DNA from: Membranipora membranacea
Lineage: Eukaryota > Bryozoa > Gymnolaemata > Cheilostomatida > Membraniporidae
Assembly: GCA_914767715.1 (NCBI GenBank)
Contig: OU612067.1
Span: forward strand, 9,674,001-9,738,000
Reading direction: 5' to 3'
DNA length: 64,000 nucleotides
Part shown: positions 14,701 through 27,200 of the stretch, piece after piece
Layout: each line of letters starts with the position of its first letter
Numbering within the stretch: the stretch's first letter is position 1
Position numbers and translations under genes: made by a program
The notes under the pieces: generated by a model
What the model saw: only the letters and a program-made list of their open reading frames with translations
Database searches by the model: none
Told to the model about the DNA's origin: nothing

Positions 14701-16038
14701 CTGTTAATGATTGTTGAGCGTACAAACCTAACATTAAGGTCATCACATTAATGAGGCCTGACTTAGAATGCAATATGAATTAATTGAGATCATGATTGTT
14801 ATAGGGGGATTTATACTACAATCTTGATAAAAGTTGTTAAATACACAAAATTTCCTCACCTTTGTCCCAAAGCAGTCAGTGGAAACTTGAGCTGAGCTGG
14901 AAACTCTGAGGTATTCATTATAGGATAAGCATGGATAGGGATAATAAGATTGTCCTCCCCCTACAATATCAAACATACAACATAATCAGTACCATCTCAA
15001 CATCGTCATCCCGTGCTTGCTGATTGTTGATGGTGAAGTTTGTCTTTAGGAGTGTTAGAACAGTAAAACTTGTGTTGGACACCATATATTTCCCGTCATC
15101 AACAACATATCATACTGATGAGTGTGAAAAAGTAACAGCCGTGATATTTATAACTTATTATATACTATTATATATTATATACTTGGTATGACCATATATC
15201 TATAGCCTAAAGGAGTCTGTGTCTTTATATTTATGGGAAGATGTGAGAAAACACGACCAAGTGATGATCGAACAAGCTCTATTTATTTAATACTTACAGG
15301 GCAGTGTATCCGGATAGCATCATAGTAATATCGGTAGTCATCCGCAGTGAATTCTATTATACAGTTCATTGTCATACCAGGGACCAATCTTTCCCCTTTG
15401 GTATATTTTATGCTAAACTCTTTAGTCTGAGGAGGGATTATATGTATTCTGACCACCTCTCTAGCAACGTTACATAATGACACAACAACTTTTTGTGTCT
15501 TTCCAACCTCCATTCCTTCAAAGTGCACAATGGCTGGCGTTGCTTTGATTGCAGCATTCTGCTGAACTTTAGTGTAGATCTCTGCAACAGGAATGAAATA
15601 ATTGTGATAAAGATAAGGAGAACATTATAGGTAAAAGGAGTGTGAATGTCCACAATGGCTTCTTTCACTTTAAGAAATAGCAGATCATGCATTTGTGTGT
15701 TTCTGCATGGGTGAGTGTTTACAGGTTTATAAAGGGCCTCTCATCATCTATGTTGACATAATAGTGAGAGGCTATAGTTCACTACAATACTTATTAAATG
15801 TACTGAGACTATGAGATCAGGTGTGACTCAAAGCGTATTATGCTTTTACCTCACACAGAAATGTTATGTCTGCTTGCTCCTGAAGTTGTAATAAATGACT
15901 GGGTGAGCTCTAAAATAAGAGGGAAGTTTGTTACTTACTTGATCCTAAAATGTGGTTTGGTACCACTGCTTTAGTTGATGACTTGGGCTCGACAAACTGG
16001 AATGTCTCCACAAAAGGCAACGCTTTCGGGGTTGCCAT
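5767..16038 (-). CDS. CFAP221: cilia- and flagella-associated protein 221 (PCDP1), complete
   Basis: Seventeen coding exons on the minus strand: 16038-15939, 15581-15298, 14960-14860, 14599-14496, 14120-13961, 13681-13537, 12951-12809, 12432-12288, 11483-11298, 10784-10646, 9817-9510, 8700-8592, 8136-7985, 7549-7397, 7060-6876, 6607-6500, 5965-5767. They sum to 2721 nt (906 residues plus TGA) and every phase is compatible; the human protein is about 840 residues. Family hallmarks in order: VHFEGMEVGKT and HIIPPQTKEFSIKYTKGE (PapD/ASH-like fold), LIIPIHAYP, FTVAPLTGVVPANGS, RKNVYEERQNQLRWQVKLGD, FDLYSNNPWSTRHSATDRF, YHLCPLPKY, WVPRWSDPF and LTPEMIGVQFDTL. The product belongs to the C1d projection of the axonemal central pair, where the Chlamydomonas homologue FAP221 binds calmodulin and supports ciliary beating. 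It is divergent with MEIG1. I see no truncation or frameshift. Confidence 0.95.
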
Positions 16039-16149
16039 CTCAGTTATGGGGTCTGCTTGCAGTACAGAGAAATTGTGTATTTGCTGAAAATAGAATTGGT
16101 AATAGGTTTGTTCTAGCAAAATATTACATCTTCCTCCATATTGGATATA

Positions 16150-16268
16150 CTTCTCTATGGCAACATGGTCTCGCCAAGTACGAGATCAATTATGATGAAG
16201 GTCAAGGATAATTGGGGACCAATGAATGTGATTGGTATATTATGTGCAGCCAGACGTTGCTGAGCAAC
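16150..16268. promoter_or_regulatory. RFX X-box and CCAAT cluster upstream of CFAP221
   Basis: GTTGCTGAGCAAC at 16256-16268 is a perfect inverted repeat (GTTGCT, one spacer base, AGCAAC) matching the RYYNYY-N(1-3)-RRNRAC X-box consensus of RFX factors, the main regulators of ciliary genes. It lies about 220 bases upstream of the CFAP221 ATG. Three CCAAT/ATTGG boxes sit beside it (16211-16215, 16219-16223, 16231-16235), a common NF-Y companion. A weaker second site, TTCTCTATGGCAAC at 16151-16164, has one perfect half. The motifs are seen directly; regulation of CFAP221, and possibly MEIG1, is inferred. Confidence 0.7.
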
Positions 16269-17123
16269 TGACATGTAAACAGATTGAATTGACATTACAT
16301 ACTCAATGCTGCAACATTTTTGCCAATTGTAATGGTACATTGTGTTTGCTTTTGATTTATTTGGTCACTACACCGGTGGAGACTTAGTTTAGTAGCTATA
16401 TCTAACACACCACAGGTGAGAGTTACCATTGAACATACCTAACAATATGTAGGCATGTTTCAATCTATCTTTTTTTTGGTTATCATCATCCGTTATTTAT
16501 TATTGATTCATTGATTTGATTGAGTACAGTAACAAATGATAACATAGATATCAACCAATATCAATCCTGAGGCAAGTCTTGTTGGCATAGAATTTCATCA
16601 TCCATTTCTCAGCTGTAGGCTCCTGAATAACAGTGTTACTCTTTCAGTTATCATAAAGGCCTCTCTCACAACAGGTCAATCTCTTGTTTTCTATTTTTGA
16701 TCTTATTATTCATTGGATGTGGGCTTTAACTGACACTCTCACACTAGCCCACCCACCAATAAAGTTCAGAATGGACCTATGGAAATATTTATGTCAAACC
16801 TGATGTTCGGCTTTGTATTTGCTGCCTGTTTAAATAAAAAATGCTACAGGTAACAGATGAACACGTTACATCCATGCTAGATCGACTGGCTGTTTACCTG
16901 ACCAAGGTTCAAATCTTTAATCGGAACTTTTGAGCACTGTTATTAAATAGGTATCAATTAAGGTTGTAAGTATCGTAGTTAATTTCCTGTGTTTCATCAA
17001 AATTATACCCTTATTCCTACTTTTCACTACTCCATTTTACAGATCGAAATCCCCTTACATTAAACTTGAATAATCATTTTCCTTTTTGTTGTAGTATTAA
17101 CCTACACCTACTAATAGATAGTC

Positions 17124-17695
17124 ATGGCTGCTGCTCCAGTATCCAATCCTAATCTCACTAATCCCAAGTCTATGAAGAGAGCAAAAGCATGGTCAGATGA
17201 AGTGGAAGAGGTCTATAGATTTCAATTAGCTGGATACCGGGACCGACATGACTATGCTGCTAAAATGGGAGAGATCGGGGTGAGTGCTGGTCCACACAGG
17301 CGACCAAATTTTGTCGACTGTCCTTCGGAAGTTTACAAACATGACTTGGTATATGGTAATGTTTATGACGAAGTGTGATTGAGAGCTGTCTATATGCATA
17401 ACCCATCACGATCCAGCCTGAATTTTTTGTCCTGCCAAGGCCCGAGACTTTTACAATTAACACTACAGCTACTTTTTTGGAGCCTGCTTAAAAAAGCTGA
17501 TAATTTCATCCCTAAACAGCATCTTACTGGATATAAATCAATGAAACTTTTGTTTCTTCTTTTTAACAGATTGATTGGTGGCCCCATGGCTACGTAAAGA
17601 AACTGAAGCTAACAAACGGTTACTTCTATTACTACAACCGAGCTCGGGAATGTGCAGATAAGGATGTGATGAAATGCAAGATGTACGCCTACTAG
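17124..17695 (+). CDS. MEIG1: meiosis expressed gene 1 homologue
   Basis: Two exons, 17124-17279 and 17570-17695, joined in phase 0 (donor GGG|GTGAGT, acceptor TTTAACAG|ATT) encode 93 residues; the mammalian protein has about 88. Conserved core seen here: [20 protein letters not shown] in exon 1, then [11 protein letters not shown], a [16 protein letters not shown] segment and the C-terminal KMYAY in exon 2. MEIG1 binds PACRG and works in manchette/axoneme assembly during spermiogenesis. In lineages without mammalian spermatids a general ciliary or basal-body role is likely. It lies head-to-head with CFAP221, 1.1 kb apart. ATG at 17124 is the first in frame and follows a stop-rich leader. Confidence 0.95.
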
Positions 17696-18299
17696 ACACA
17701 TCGACATCACACAGCAATATCAATTCTAGACCTTAGATTTCCCAAGCAGTATATCTAAATTTCAAAGCCAAAAGTCAAAGCAGTTAACTCGAGCCTCATA
17801 TTTCCAAATTCATTGTACTCCATTCTACTCCTTAGCTTAGTTTGCAGTGATGAATAGTGTTCATGACAAATTCTAACACTGGTATGAAGTGTTTGACCTA
17901 ATAGCTTGCTTCTTTCTGATTGGAGAACCTAGTTTTAGCATAGGAATTGATCTTAGATGCATAATTCTGATCTCTAATTACGATCTAGGTGAAAATATTT
18001 AAAAGATCTGATAATTGCTCATAATGTGCTGACTTGCCATGTTTCATATTACAACAGGAAATGCTGACGTTTAGATTTATTCCCATTGGTCAGTCGAGGC
18101 TAGAATTGTTCATAGAGAAAATGATGAATGTTTTCCTATATTTTCTTTGGTGGTTTATAACTGCCAGTCACTTCAGCACAATAATAAGAAATGGTTGCTA
18201 TTTTTCTTTGGCTGAATTATTTTGTTGCAATGTTTAAGCTCATTGAGAGTTGTCTATAGTCTCCCCATTTTTTTTCTCTGGAACATTTCTGTAAATAAA
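17696..18299 (+). other. probable MEIG1 3' UTR
   Basis: No domain-bearing frame is present. An AATAAA at 18294-18299 is a plausible poly(A) signal for MEIG1, giving a 3' UTR of about 600 bases. Earlier cleavage cannot be excluded. Confidence 0.4.
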
Positions 18300-18356
18300 C
18301 CGAATACCCAAAATGAAAGCTGATATTTATGATTTAAGTACAACGGAAACTTGAAG

Positions 18357-18416
18357 CCTGGGCAGCCTTTCTGGGGGGGGGGACCACATCCACCAAGACA
18401 GCCTGCCCAGGTTAGT
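18357..18416. repeat. short GC-rich inverted repeat with G-run
   Basis: CCTGGGCAG and its complement CTGCCCAGG lie at the two ends of a ~60 base segment that also holds a run of nine or ten G. It can fold as a hairpin. It lies just past the presumed MEIG1 poly(A) signal; function unknown. Confidence 0.45.
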
Positions 18417-18781
18417 AAACTTGATCAACATTGAAAACATAACAAACTTCAAGCACAGATTCTTACTGACATGACTACTGATAAATGGTGACTGATAACC
18501 ATATAATACTCTAGTAAACAGCTCTATGACAATGCAGAACAATGTGGAACAACTGATTTCCATCTACTGTGTCGATTATTAGCTTGGTAGTTGTCTTACC
18601 ATAGAGAAAAAGAATGTAACTCTCTGGGCCTGATCTTCATATGATGCAATGTTATCCTTTATACTCTTACGGTCAGCCAAAAGCAGAGAGACATAATATT
18701 TGAAACTTATATTAATCAATATAACACAGTACTTTGCAAAATTGGAATTTTCAAATGCGTGCACACCAAGATTGCACACAG

Positions 18782-18847
18782 TGCAGAAGATATTCTTATC
18801 GTTGCTAGTCACTGAGGTGACTAGCAACGATAAGAATATCTTCTGCA
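18782..18847. repeat. perfect 31-bp-arm palindrome
   Basis: Bases 18782-18812 are the exact reverse complement of 18817-18847, separated by the loop TGAG. The arm begins TGCAGAAGATATTCTT. Pairing stops abruptly on both sides (G/A mismatch at 18781/18848). It lies between MEIG1 and the GPCR gene. It could be a foldback mobile fragment, a transcribed hairpin or an assembly artefact. Confidence 0.9.
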
Positions 18848-19185
18848 AACATATTTGTCTTCATGCTACTACACAGTACTGTTGAAAATTGCCTGATGAC
18901 TTTCAAGGATTGGGAAATGGGTCATCGGTGCTTTCTGCTACATCAAATTGATCAATTAATTTATCTGCTTGCATGATAACCCAAGGTATCACTAATGGAT
19001 GGATCGATGGGAAGTCGATAAGTTTAGATAGATACTAGAGGATAATTAATCTAGCAACGCCTCATCTTAGAGAAAGCAGCCCGTAGTTACACTTCTCACT
19101 TTAAATAATCCAGTGTGTAGTTTGGAAATAAGTTTTTGAATAATTGTTGAGAGAAAGCCGGCGCAGCAAGTCTTAAGACAATAAT

Positions 19186-22100
19186 ATGGTTAGACAACCA
19201 ATATTCATGGTGACTCAACTGTGCATCATAGATATTGAGTGTTATGATGTCATCGATAATTTATTCAACCTCGCTAAAAATGAAACTGAAAGTTCGACTG
19301 GAAACCTAACGATAGGAAGAGGTTTCGTGGAATATGACCTTTACACGGAAGACATATTGTTTACTGCATTCTGCTTGGCATCAATGGGCAGTGGTATAAT
19401 ACTCAATCTGCTAACAGTGTTTGTCCTTGTGCTGGGTAAGAAAAATAGCTCAGAAACTCGAGTTCAGCTCGTCAATCTAGCGATCGCAGACTGTCTGATT
19501 TCAGTGGTGGAACCGCTGATATATTACTACATGAGGTTCTTTATATCTGTGAACTTGCCACAATGTAAGTTTGCTGGTTTCGCTCAGTACTGTACACTGA
19601 CATTGAGTATGCTATGTAGTGCAGCTATCAGTATCGACCGATTCATGGCAGTTTACTTTCCGCTCAAAGTCCAACGATACAAAACACGGCATAAGATATG
19701 CACGGCTGTCGCTCTGTGGTTGATTTCCGTCGCAGTGGACTTTGGGACAGTTTATAACTGTAATCTCTGGGAGATACAAGACTCTGAAATGTGTTTCTGC
19801 ACACCTGTCATGTATGAACCACTGGGTATCCCAAATCAACACTTTATTAGATTTTCAAAGAATGCAATCCCGGCGTTTGTCATAATACTGCTGTACACTC
19901 TGATTGGCATTAGAATTGTTCAATGGAAGACGAAAGTCGGTACTGTTGGTATGCTGTCAACAGAGAAGCAACAGCAAGAACTACTCATGAAGAAAAAGGT
20001 GAGAAGCAAAATCTTCAATTTAAAATTCTAAACTTGGGTTGTATAAATGCATTAAAATCCATATGTTTACCAAGAAAGGGACGGTCACAGTACCCATAAA
20101 GTAACCATGTGTATGCACCGCTAACTCAAATTGGGGTCGACTTGAATGCTTGGGATTGAAATTGATAAACCCATGGCACATATCAAGTTATTATAATGTA
20201 GATTAAGATAATAAAATCTAAAGGTATGAATATATAGCTGAATTATTTGACAGCAACAATCACATGGTACAGATTTTTGTGAGCAGCTGACTTATCTCTG
20301 ATTTTCCTTCATTTTTAGATTCGGAGCACGATCAGTATTTTGTTTATAGACTCGATGGTAACATTGGTCACCTGGTTACCCTTCACCATCCACCTTACTG
20401 TAAGTACTCACTACGTTCTGCACACACCGATCAATTTTGCCGAGGAGCAGATACAAACCATAATCAACCTCTACAGAATCAAGGAGTTGACAGTTTCCTT
20501 ACTGCTGACAAACTGCTTCACGACACCAATCATCTACTTCTGTTTTAATAAACCATTCAGGGTAAGTCAGCACAAGACAGCATAAGTCTGCGCTATTCAG
20601 AGTTGGTCAGTGTTAATCAGTGTATGTTAGACAGCGTATGATAGCATTAGTCTATGTAAGTCAGTGCAAGTTAGGGTAAGTCAATATATGTCAGGGTATG
20701 TCAGCTAAAGACACTCTCTCTCTTGGTATGGCACAACATCCTGAGGTCATCAGTGTTTTCTGTTTCAGGTTCAGCCGATTATTTGCTGAAGTCTCTGTGG
20801 ATGATATTTCGAAAAATTCTTGAGATGAGGTCAACTTTTCGCAGATAATTGATTGTAGCTCATCAACACATTGAATTACATTTGCGAATTTTTGCAAGAA
20901 GCCTTCGGCAGTAAATAAAACATTTTATGTTAACAAATAAGATCATATTATAAAATAAAAAACTTGATTATTTGTTTAATAAAATAATCCTTAGCTATGT
21001 TGAATATTTGGTAACTTTTACCCTGGGACATTCTGAGTTGCAGGCCAGACATCATCTTTGCTTCCACTAACCTGCCAGTATCCTGAAAAATTGCACTGAC
21101 AATGACTTCCAGTATAATTTTAACAAAGGTGAAATATAAATACATCCCTGGAAACACTAAATGATGTGAGGGACGAAAAACGCACACTCCCGTAACTTTA
21201 ATATTAATTACAGGAGTGTAAGGTCCCGTCCGGAACACTTTTTGTGTTTGTTATATAAATTTCTAATTCAAATATTAATACTATATTTATCGCTTTGATT
21301 GGTTTGACACAAGGTAAATTTTGGTTCTATTTTGTGTAATGGTGTATACATGTGTAATGGTGTAATTATATAATGTGTAATGGTTAGCACTCTCAACGGC
21401 AGATCAGTCGATATAACCAAGGACTTACCTTTGCCTTGAACTGGAGCTTTATAATAATTACTTTATCAAACAAATTTCTACCTTGAATATTGCCACGCAA
21501 TATTAATAAGAGTTTTCACAATTGTCAAATTCTCTGACGGAAAGCTGCACGCTCTCTTCGGCCAGAATTCAATATGTATGTTTCTGAGTAATTCAATAAT
21601 CTCACCAAGTTCTTGATGTGGAATATACATTTATTTAATTATAATCATTCAAAAAAATTCAATCTAAGAAAATTGCACATAACACAACCTTCGTCAAGGC
21701 TGTTCCAAAAATGATCTCATGCCTAGTGTCTCTGCAGCTCTTTATATAGTCACAGCAATGAGGAGAGGGAGTTCATTGGTCACAGCAGGTATTGTTCCTA
21801 ATCCTAATAGGTCGCTTAGATGCCGACATTTTTGCAACATTTTCTTTGTTACCGCTTACAAAGGTCTTGCCATCTTTCTAGAGAGTTCTCGAACATTCCT
21901 ATTCAGGTGAAACTATTGTTACTCCTATGATAGAGATCTTTCAACATCCTAACTGTTTCGTTCTCCAGGTTTGCAGCATCGCTTGATCTTCTCACAGCAT
22001 TAAACCTTTTACATTCCAAAGTTGCATTATGTCTGTTGATATTTCTATTGTTTCCTCTCATCACTTGACGATGGGATGAATAACCATTAAAATGAAATGA

Positions 22101-22751
22101 AAATCTAAAGTCCAAATCAAATACTTGGATAACTAAAAATCTAAATTATGAAAATCTAAAATAATCTCATCAAATAAATTATAAAAGTAAAGTATTATCA
22201 GCTAAAAGTAGTAAAACATCATAATATAAAATTACATATTTATGTATTAGTTAACATGTACTTACAATGATCAATTAACAAGATGATGTTACTGCAAAGT
22301 GTCTAATGATAATGTTCGTGTATTTCAGGAAGATCTTTGGGCACTTATTAAAAGATGCCGATGTACCAAAAACAGGTTTCGTTCTCTCAAAACCAAATGT
22401 CGCTCTCTGACAAAAACCTGCCGCAGCACAATCAGAAAGAGATTTTCCACTAACAAAAAGGCTCCAGAAGTAACGGCTGCAGATAGCCCGTCTCCTCCAG
22501 ACTCCCCAATTCATAGCCTTAGGTCCACAGACTCGGAGGATAGTGTGTCACAGTCAGGTTCCTCAGAAGACAGCATATCACGAGTGAGCTCAGCAGCTGA
22601 CAACTTACAACAGGCGACCTCACCTGGTTACAGCCAATGCTTGACAAGCTTGCCATTTCATAGCCAATCACAGAGAAGCTCACAAATTCCCAGCCCATCT
22701 TTGTCTAGCTCACCAGTTCACTTCACAGCATATAACAGATCAACCCATTAA
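19186..22751 (+). CDS. orphan class-A (rhodopsin-like) GPCR, three coding exons
   Basis: Exons 19186-19998, 20319-20561 and 22329-22751 join in phase 0 throughout to give 492 residues. Seen: an N-terminus with NET and NLT glycosylation sequons; TM1 with GSGIILNLLTVFVLVL; TM2 with the classical LAIAD motif; Cys at the top of TM3 (NLPQCKFAG); IDRF in place of the usual DRY at the end of TM3; TM4 LWLISVAVDFG; a Cys-rich extracellular loop 2 (CNLWE, MCFCTP); TM5; TM6 with WLPF; and TM7 with TPIIYFCF in the NPxxY position. After NKPFR, exon 3 supplies a basic, Cys-bearing helix-8 region (EDLWALIKRCRC) and a ~130-residue Ser/Pro-rich tail with many potential phosphorylation sites. Ligand and subfamily are not recognisable. 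If exon 2 were read through its donor, a short tail ending VSQHKTA would result, so alternative tails are possible. Confidence 0.88.
20562..20705. repeat. degenerate tandem repeat related to GTCAGNGTAT
   Basis: The start of GPCR intron 2 is a run of imperfect ~10 base units such as GTAAGTCAGC, GTCAGTGTTA, GTATGTTAGA and GTCAGGGTAT. The donor GTAAGTCAGC has the same form as the first unit, so later units supply many pseudo-donors. Confidence 0.6.
20706..22328. other. remainder of GPCR intron 2
   Basis: About 1.6 kb of AT-rich sequence. Minus-strand frames at 20948-21238 and 21903-22115 have no recognisable domain. They could be worn transposable-element remnants, but I cannot support a family. 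Confidence 0.35.
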
Positions 22752-24272
22752 CTCAATCAGAACATATTATAAAAAAAATTGCTGTCTAGGGTCATGCAGG
22801 TTATGAAAATCTGCATTAGTGTACTATCATGATAACTGGACAGTTTGAGGCTTCCCAAATTGGGAATCCTGCAACACCTCTTCTAGATGTATTGTGCACA
22901 ATACTCTTTTTTTAATTTTTTTTTAAAACTCTTAGTTTTTTTTTAATTCATGACAAAGCGATGTTGAAAACATAAGAAAGAATTTCACCACATTAATCAA
23001 TCGGTCAAATATGCTTTTTACTGTGAGATTATTTTGTAAAATACATTGTAACAGTTTATATTAATATTGTTGTTTTATTCCCCCTTCTAGTCCACTCAGA
23101 AGTGAGATAAAGTCAAAAAAGAATATTCAGCAGTGATCTGCTTAGATGGAAGCCTAAGGAATAGTCTGTTTGTCAAAATTACCTTCATATATCGTGCCTG
23201 CCCCAATCATATATTGATAATCGATAAAAAGTGAGGGTCAGACTAATTATGATCCTAAAATGGCCAATTATCTCTATTATCAGAATGGCCTTGACCGTGT
23301 TCAAAAGATTATCTCTGGCCATACCTACCTGTATCACTAAAAGTTTGCCAAATTTAGAGAAGGACATAATATGCTGAGAGGAGAATCATAATCATAATAA
23401 CGAGAAAATCATGAATAGTAATTTGGACTATAATGGGAATACTCCGCTTCAAGGATCCGGAGCTGATCAGGTCATTGACCTCAAGCGGAGAGCTAATATA
23501 ACTGTGTTACAGAAGGAATACACCATAGCCTTAATGGACTAATATTTTCACTCTTATAATCTTCTGTGTGCACAAAACCAGGGGAGGTAAGTTACTCAAA
23601 GAACGGCCAAAAACCAGCACACCTAAATAAATCATAAATCAGAATATTTGTTGACTTTTTTCAATCTTCGAGTCCTATTCACTTGTCTTCGGGTACCTTT
23701 GTGGTGTGTTCCCATGTCCAACATTGCATTACATGTCATCGAAAATTGTCACTTATCGATCCATTATCGCTGACACAGGTTTTGATTTTGCTTACATATC
23801 ATTGCTCTCTGAGAAGCAGTTATATAGTTATTCTTTTGGCTGAGTTAACTTTCCAATAATATGCTTCAGCTTCGATTGGAACTTTTATTGCTCTATGGCC
23901 GATAAAAAGTCCAAAAGAAAAAGACAAAAGTTTGCTGCATTTCATTATTTTACTAACATAAAATTTAGCTACCCCTCTTGTGAGTCACACAATTTGTTAC
24001 CATTTGGGCGATAATGGAATTTGATGATTTGGAAATCTCAAAAATATTTTCAACTAGAGCTCTATGTAATATTGTTAAATACCTCAATTTTATAGCTATG
24101 GTGAATGTTTCAGCTGAAATTCAAACAAAAAGAAGTGGAAAGAAATATGATGCTGGTCTGATAAATGTAAAAAAACCAGTTATAGTATTATGACGGTAGT
24201 GCTTAGTGTGGCAAAAAGAGCAAATTGGAATGTGTGGCATTAAATCCTCTATATATATTACATATCATACTA
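22752..24272. other. convergent intergenic region
   Basis: Between the 3' ends of the GPCR (plus) and collagen/EGF (minus) genes. It is AT-rich with T-runs near 22906-22950. A small inverted repeat around 23446-23492 (CTCCGCTTCAAGG and CCTCAAGCGGAG) can form a hairpin. I see no coding exon. Confidence 0.45.
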
Positions 24273-27200
24273 TCAATACATTGTATCAACACCACTAAGA
24301 CGATTTGTAGAGTGGCGTTCCCCTGAAGCTTGTCGAGTCGGTCGGACGCTGGCTGTTTTCATTTGACTCCCTGTACTGCTTGAAAGACTTCCTGTCCGAC
24401 TTCCTCGAGATCCTGAAAACAATTAGAAATCAAATGATGTGTAATTGGCTTCCAAACATTTCATTTTAATATTAATGATAAGCTTCACAGCTCAGTCTAC
24501 CCTGATAGCTGCGTTCAAAGAGAATATTCAAACGGGTTCAAGTATAAAAGTAATGTATTATGTTTGAAGCACCAAATCTAGCTCCTGTCAGCTACATGTA
24601 TCACCTGTGATGATGTTTGAAATTTAAATCAATCCTCTTTTCCTATCTGGAGTCGTTTGGTTATATAATTCTCTAGAAGAGAAGCAGCAGGTCAGGCCTT
24701 TAACTTGGATAATTCTAATCGATTTAGTGAGGTAGGTTATTGCTGATTGTAGTTTTGCCAGTTGTGACCAAATTAGAGTCTATGTGGTATGTAACAAATT
24801 TTTGTAACTGAATAAACTTTCTATTGTGAGAAATTTAGAAGGCGGTTAGCTTTATTGACAGTCAATGATTTTAGTTTCATTTCACCAAAAAAAGGAGCTG
24901 AAAAGGGCGGTGATCTGATTGTGAGGTGTTGTTCCTCTATACCTCTAGAGTACTAATACTTTGTGTAGTGTGAATTTTTCTGCCTTTTACTCCTTGAGTA
25001 GTCTACAACTACAAAGTTTGGCTAAAAGGTTTGTGTAAAGCGTATCAATGTATGGGACGGAGTGAACCAACTACCCCATTGCATCACTGCAAACATTCAG
25101 AGGTATCTGCTGTTGAGAGAGTGATTTGTGATGTGATGATAAGAATTGAAATCAGTGAATCTGCCTCCAGGATCTGTGATGTGGTGCTAAATTCATACCT
25201 TTACAACACAGAACACCATAGCCCTATTGAAAAACTGAATGGCTTAGTGTTTGAATTCGAAATGGTTTGACATTGGGCCTATGATCACTGATTCGTCATG
25301 GCACATTTTGACAGGAATGTTGAGGCAGCTGTCCCTCTAGTCTTCTGACTATCTAGCAGTTCCCCTTATATCTATATGAAAGGGCTTGTCTGTTTTCATA
25401 TCACAAACTATTTTTTTAGCAAATTTTGAAAATTAATTATTGATTGTAGAGAGTCATAACCTCTCAGTTCTGGCATGAAGACCAACGCTTGCCTCTACTG
25501 TAAGAGTATATTACCTTGCTTGTATGATTTGCCCCTTGTACTGCCCTTCCCTTTCATAGTTCCTTTAGCTGATCTCGGAGGACGGACAATGTTGATATCT
25601 ATGGCAGCGGTACCAGCCAGCTGAGCGGCAGCCATATCCTCATCAGAGAAGTCTCCATCTCCTGTCTCCATTCCACCTGTAATCAGAGGGAAAGGTCACA
25701 GGTCAAAGGAAACAGGTCATATCACAGCTGATGGAGTAATGAATGCTGTATTCGCAAACACAAGATTAGTGGGGTCAAGCCAGTATGTACTATGTAGTAC
25801 CTGAATAAGAGAGCAGGAGATGTCCAGAGAAAAAATGATGCGGAAATTGAATAAAGTACTTTCTACTTCAATTTGCTTAGAACTAGATTAATATTGGGGT
25901 TCCATAGCCTCACACATGATCGAGTTGGTTAAACTTTACATAAGCTGTGATTTTTGTGTGTCAATAACCCTCTGAGCTCATGAGCGTAAGCAAGACACAG
26001 TCAGGATACAGCAAATTGCAGCATTACAAAATTTTCTGAGGTAGGTTGAATATCTTCAAAATCATGATGGTGATAAACACTGTACCATAATTCTGTAATT
26101 CAAATCGATCGCCCTCTTACTTCATGAAAAAGTCAGGCCTTGTTTATGATCTTCATCACACTAGCGTCTCATAACAATGAGGCCAAACTAATATTTTGAT
26201 AAAATCCTTTGTATTAATATCAGACAGTAACAATTTTAGAACCAATTTCCTATTGATTGACCTCTCTTTTGTTAAACTTAACTGGTGCACACGGTCTTTT
26301 ATACACAATCAATCTTCTAGCTTCTCTTACACATGAATTCATAGGCTACCTCTAACAGAGCATTGGGGCAAATTTTAGTTTAAATTGTTTGTCTGGTGGG
26401 TGGTCGTTGCTATAAATAAACACTACACATATTGGTTACATGTCCATTATCTATGAGCCCAAAATGGTATTAATTTAGAACCATAGAAGCTTTATAGTCA
26501 ATTGGTTCCAACGTCAACAAAAATCATAAGTCAAGTCCTAAGTCATTAGTTCTTAACCAGGCTCCAAGTAAAAAATGACAAATTCACCACACCACGTACC
26601 GTTGTTGAACGCCATGTTCTCGGCGATGCTCTTGCGGAGTTGTCTCGTTTTCTTCATCTGGTAGAAGACATAGATGAGATAGATGAATATTATGATGATG
26701 ATGAATGTGAGGACTCCGAGCCAGGCCAGCAGTATGATAATTATGGTGTTTGTGCCGAGATCTGCAGTCAGAGACTGAGCCAATGGAGCCTTAGGTGTTG
26801 TCGTTTCTGTAATGTGAAAATTATTATAAACATTACAAAAACATAGTCAACTATATCACTGAACCCAAGCGAGTGTGTTCATTACACGATAATGGTCAGT
26901 GTCTGATTAATCAGCGTCTAATTCAAAGCGTTGTTGCGCCAGTCAACAAAAAACAGGGAATAAATAGATAAAATAACAGGCAGCAGAAGGTCAACCATAA
27001 TGCTATCATGTCCCAGTCCCAAAACAAAAAAGTTATGTTCACTTGGGGTCGACACCAAGCATTCAGCCTATGGAAAGCCAGTATGAATTATAATCTTGAT
27101 TGGGATTGAAGATACGTGAAGGTCAATATAACCTAATATTATGACTATTTGCATTCTCCCTCCCACCCTCCCTGCTGCTAGTTGTACCTTTAGGGGACTA

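Noticed and set aside
20948-22115. Minus-strand frames in a GPCR intron as a transposon gene
   Set aside because: No reverse transcriptase, transposase or other motif could be recognised.
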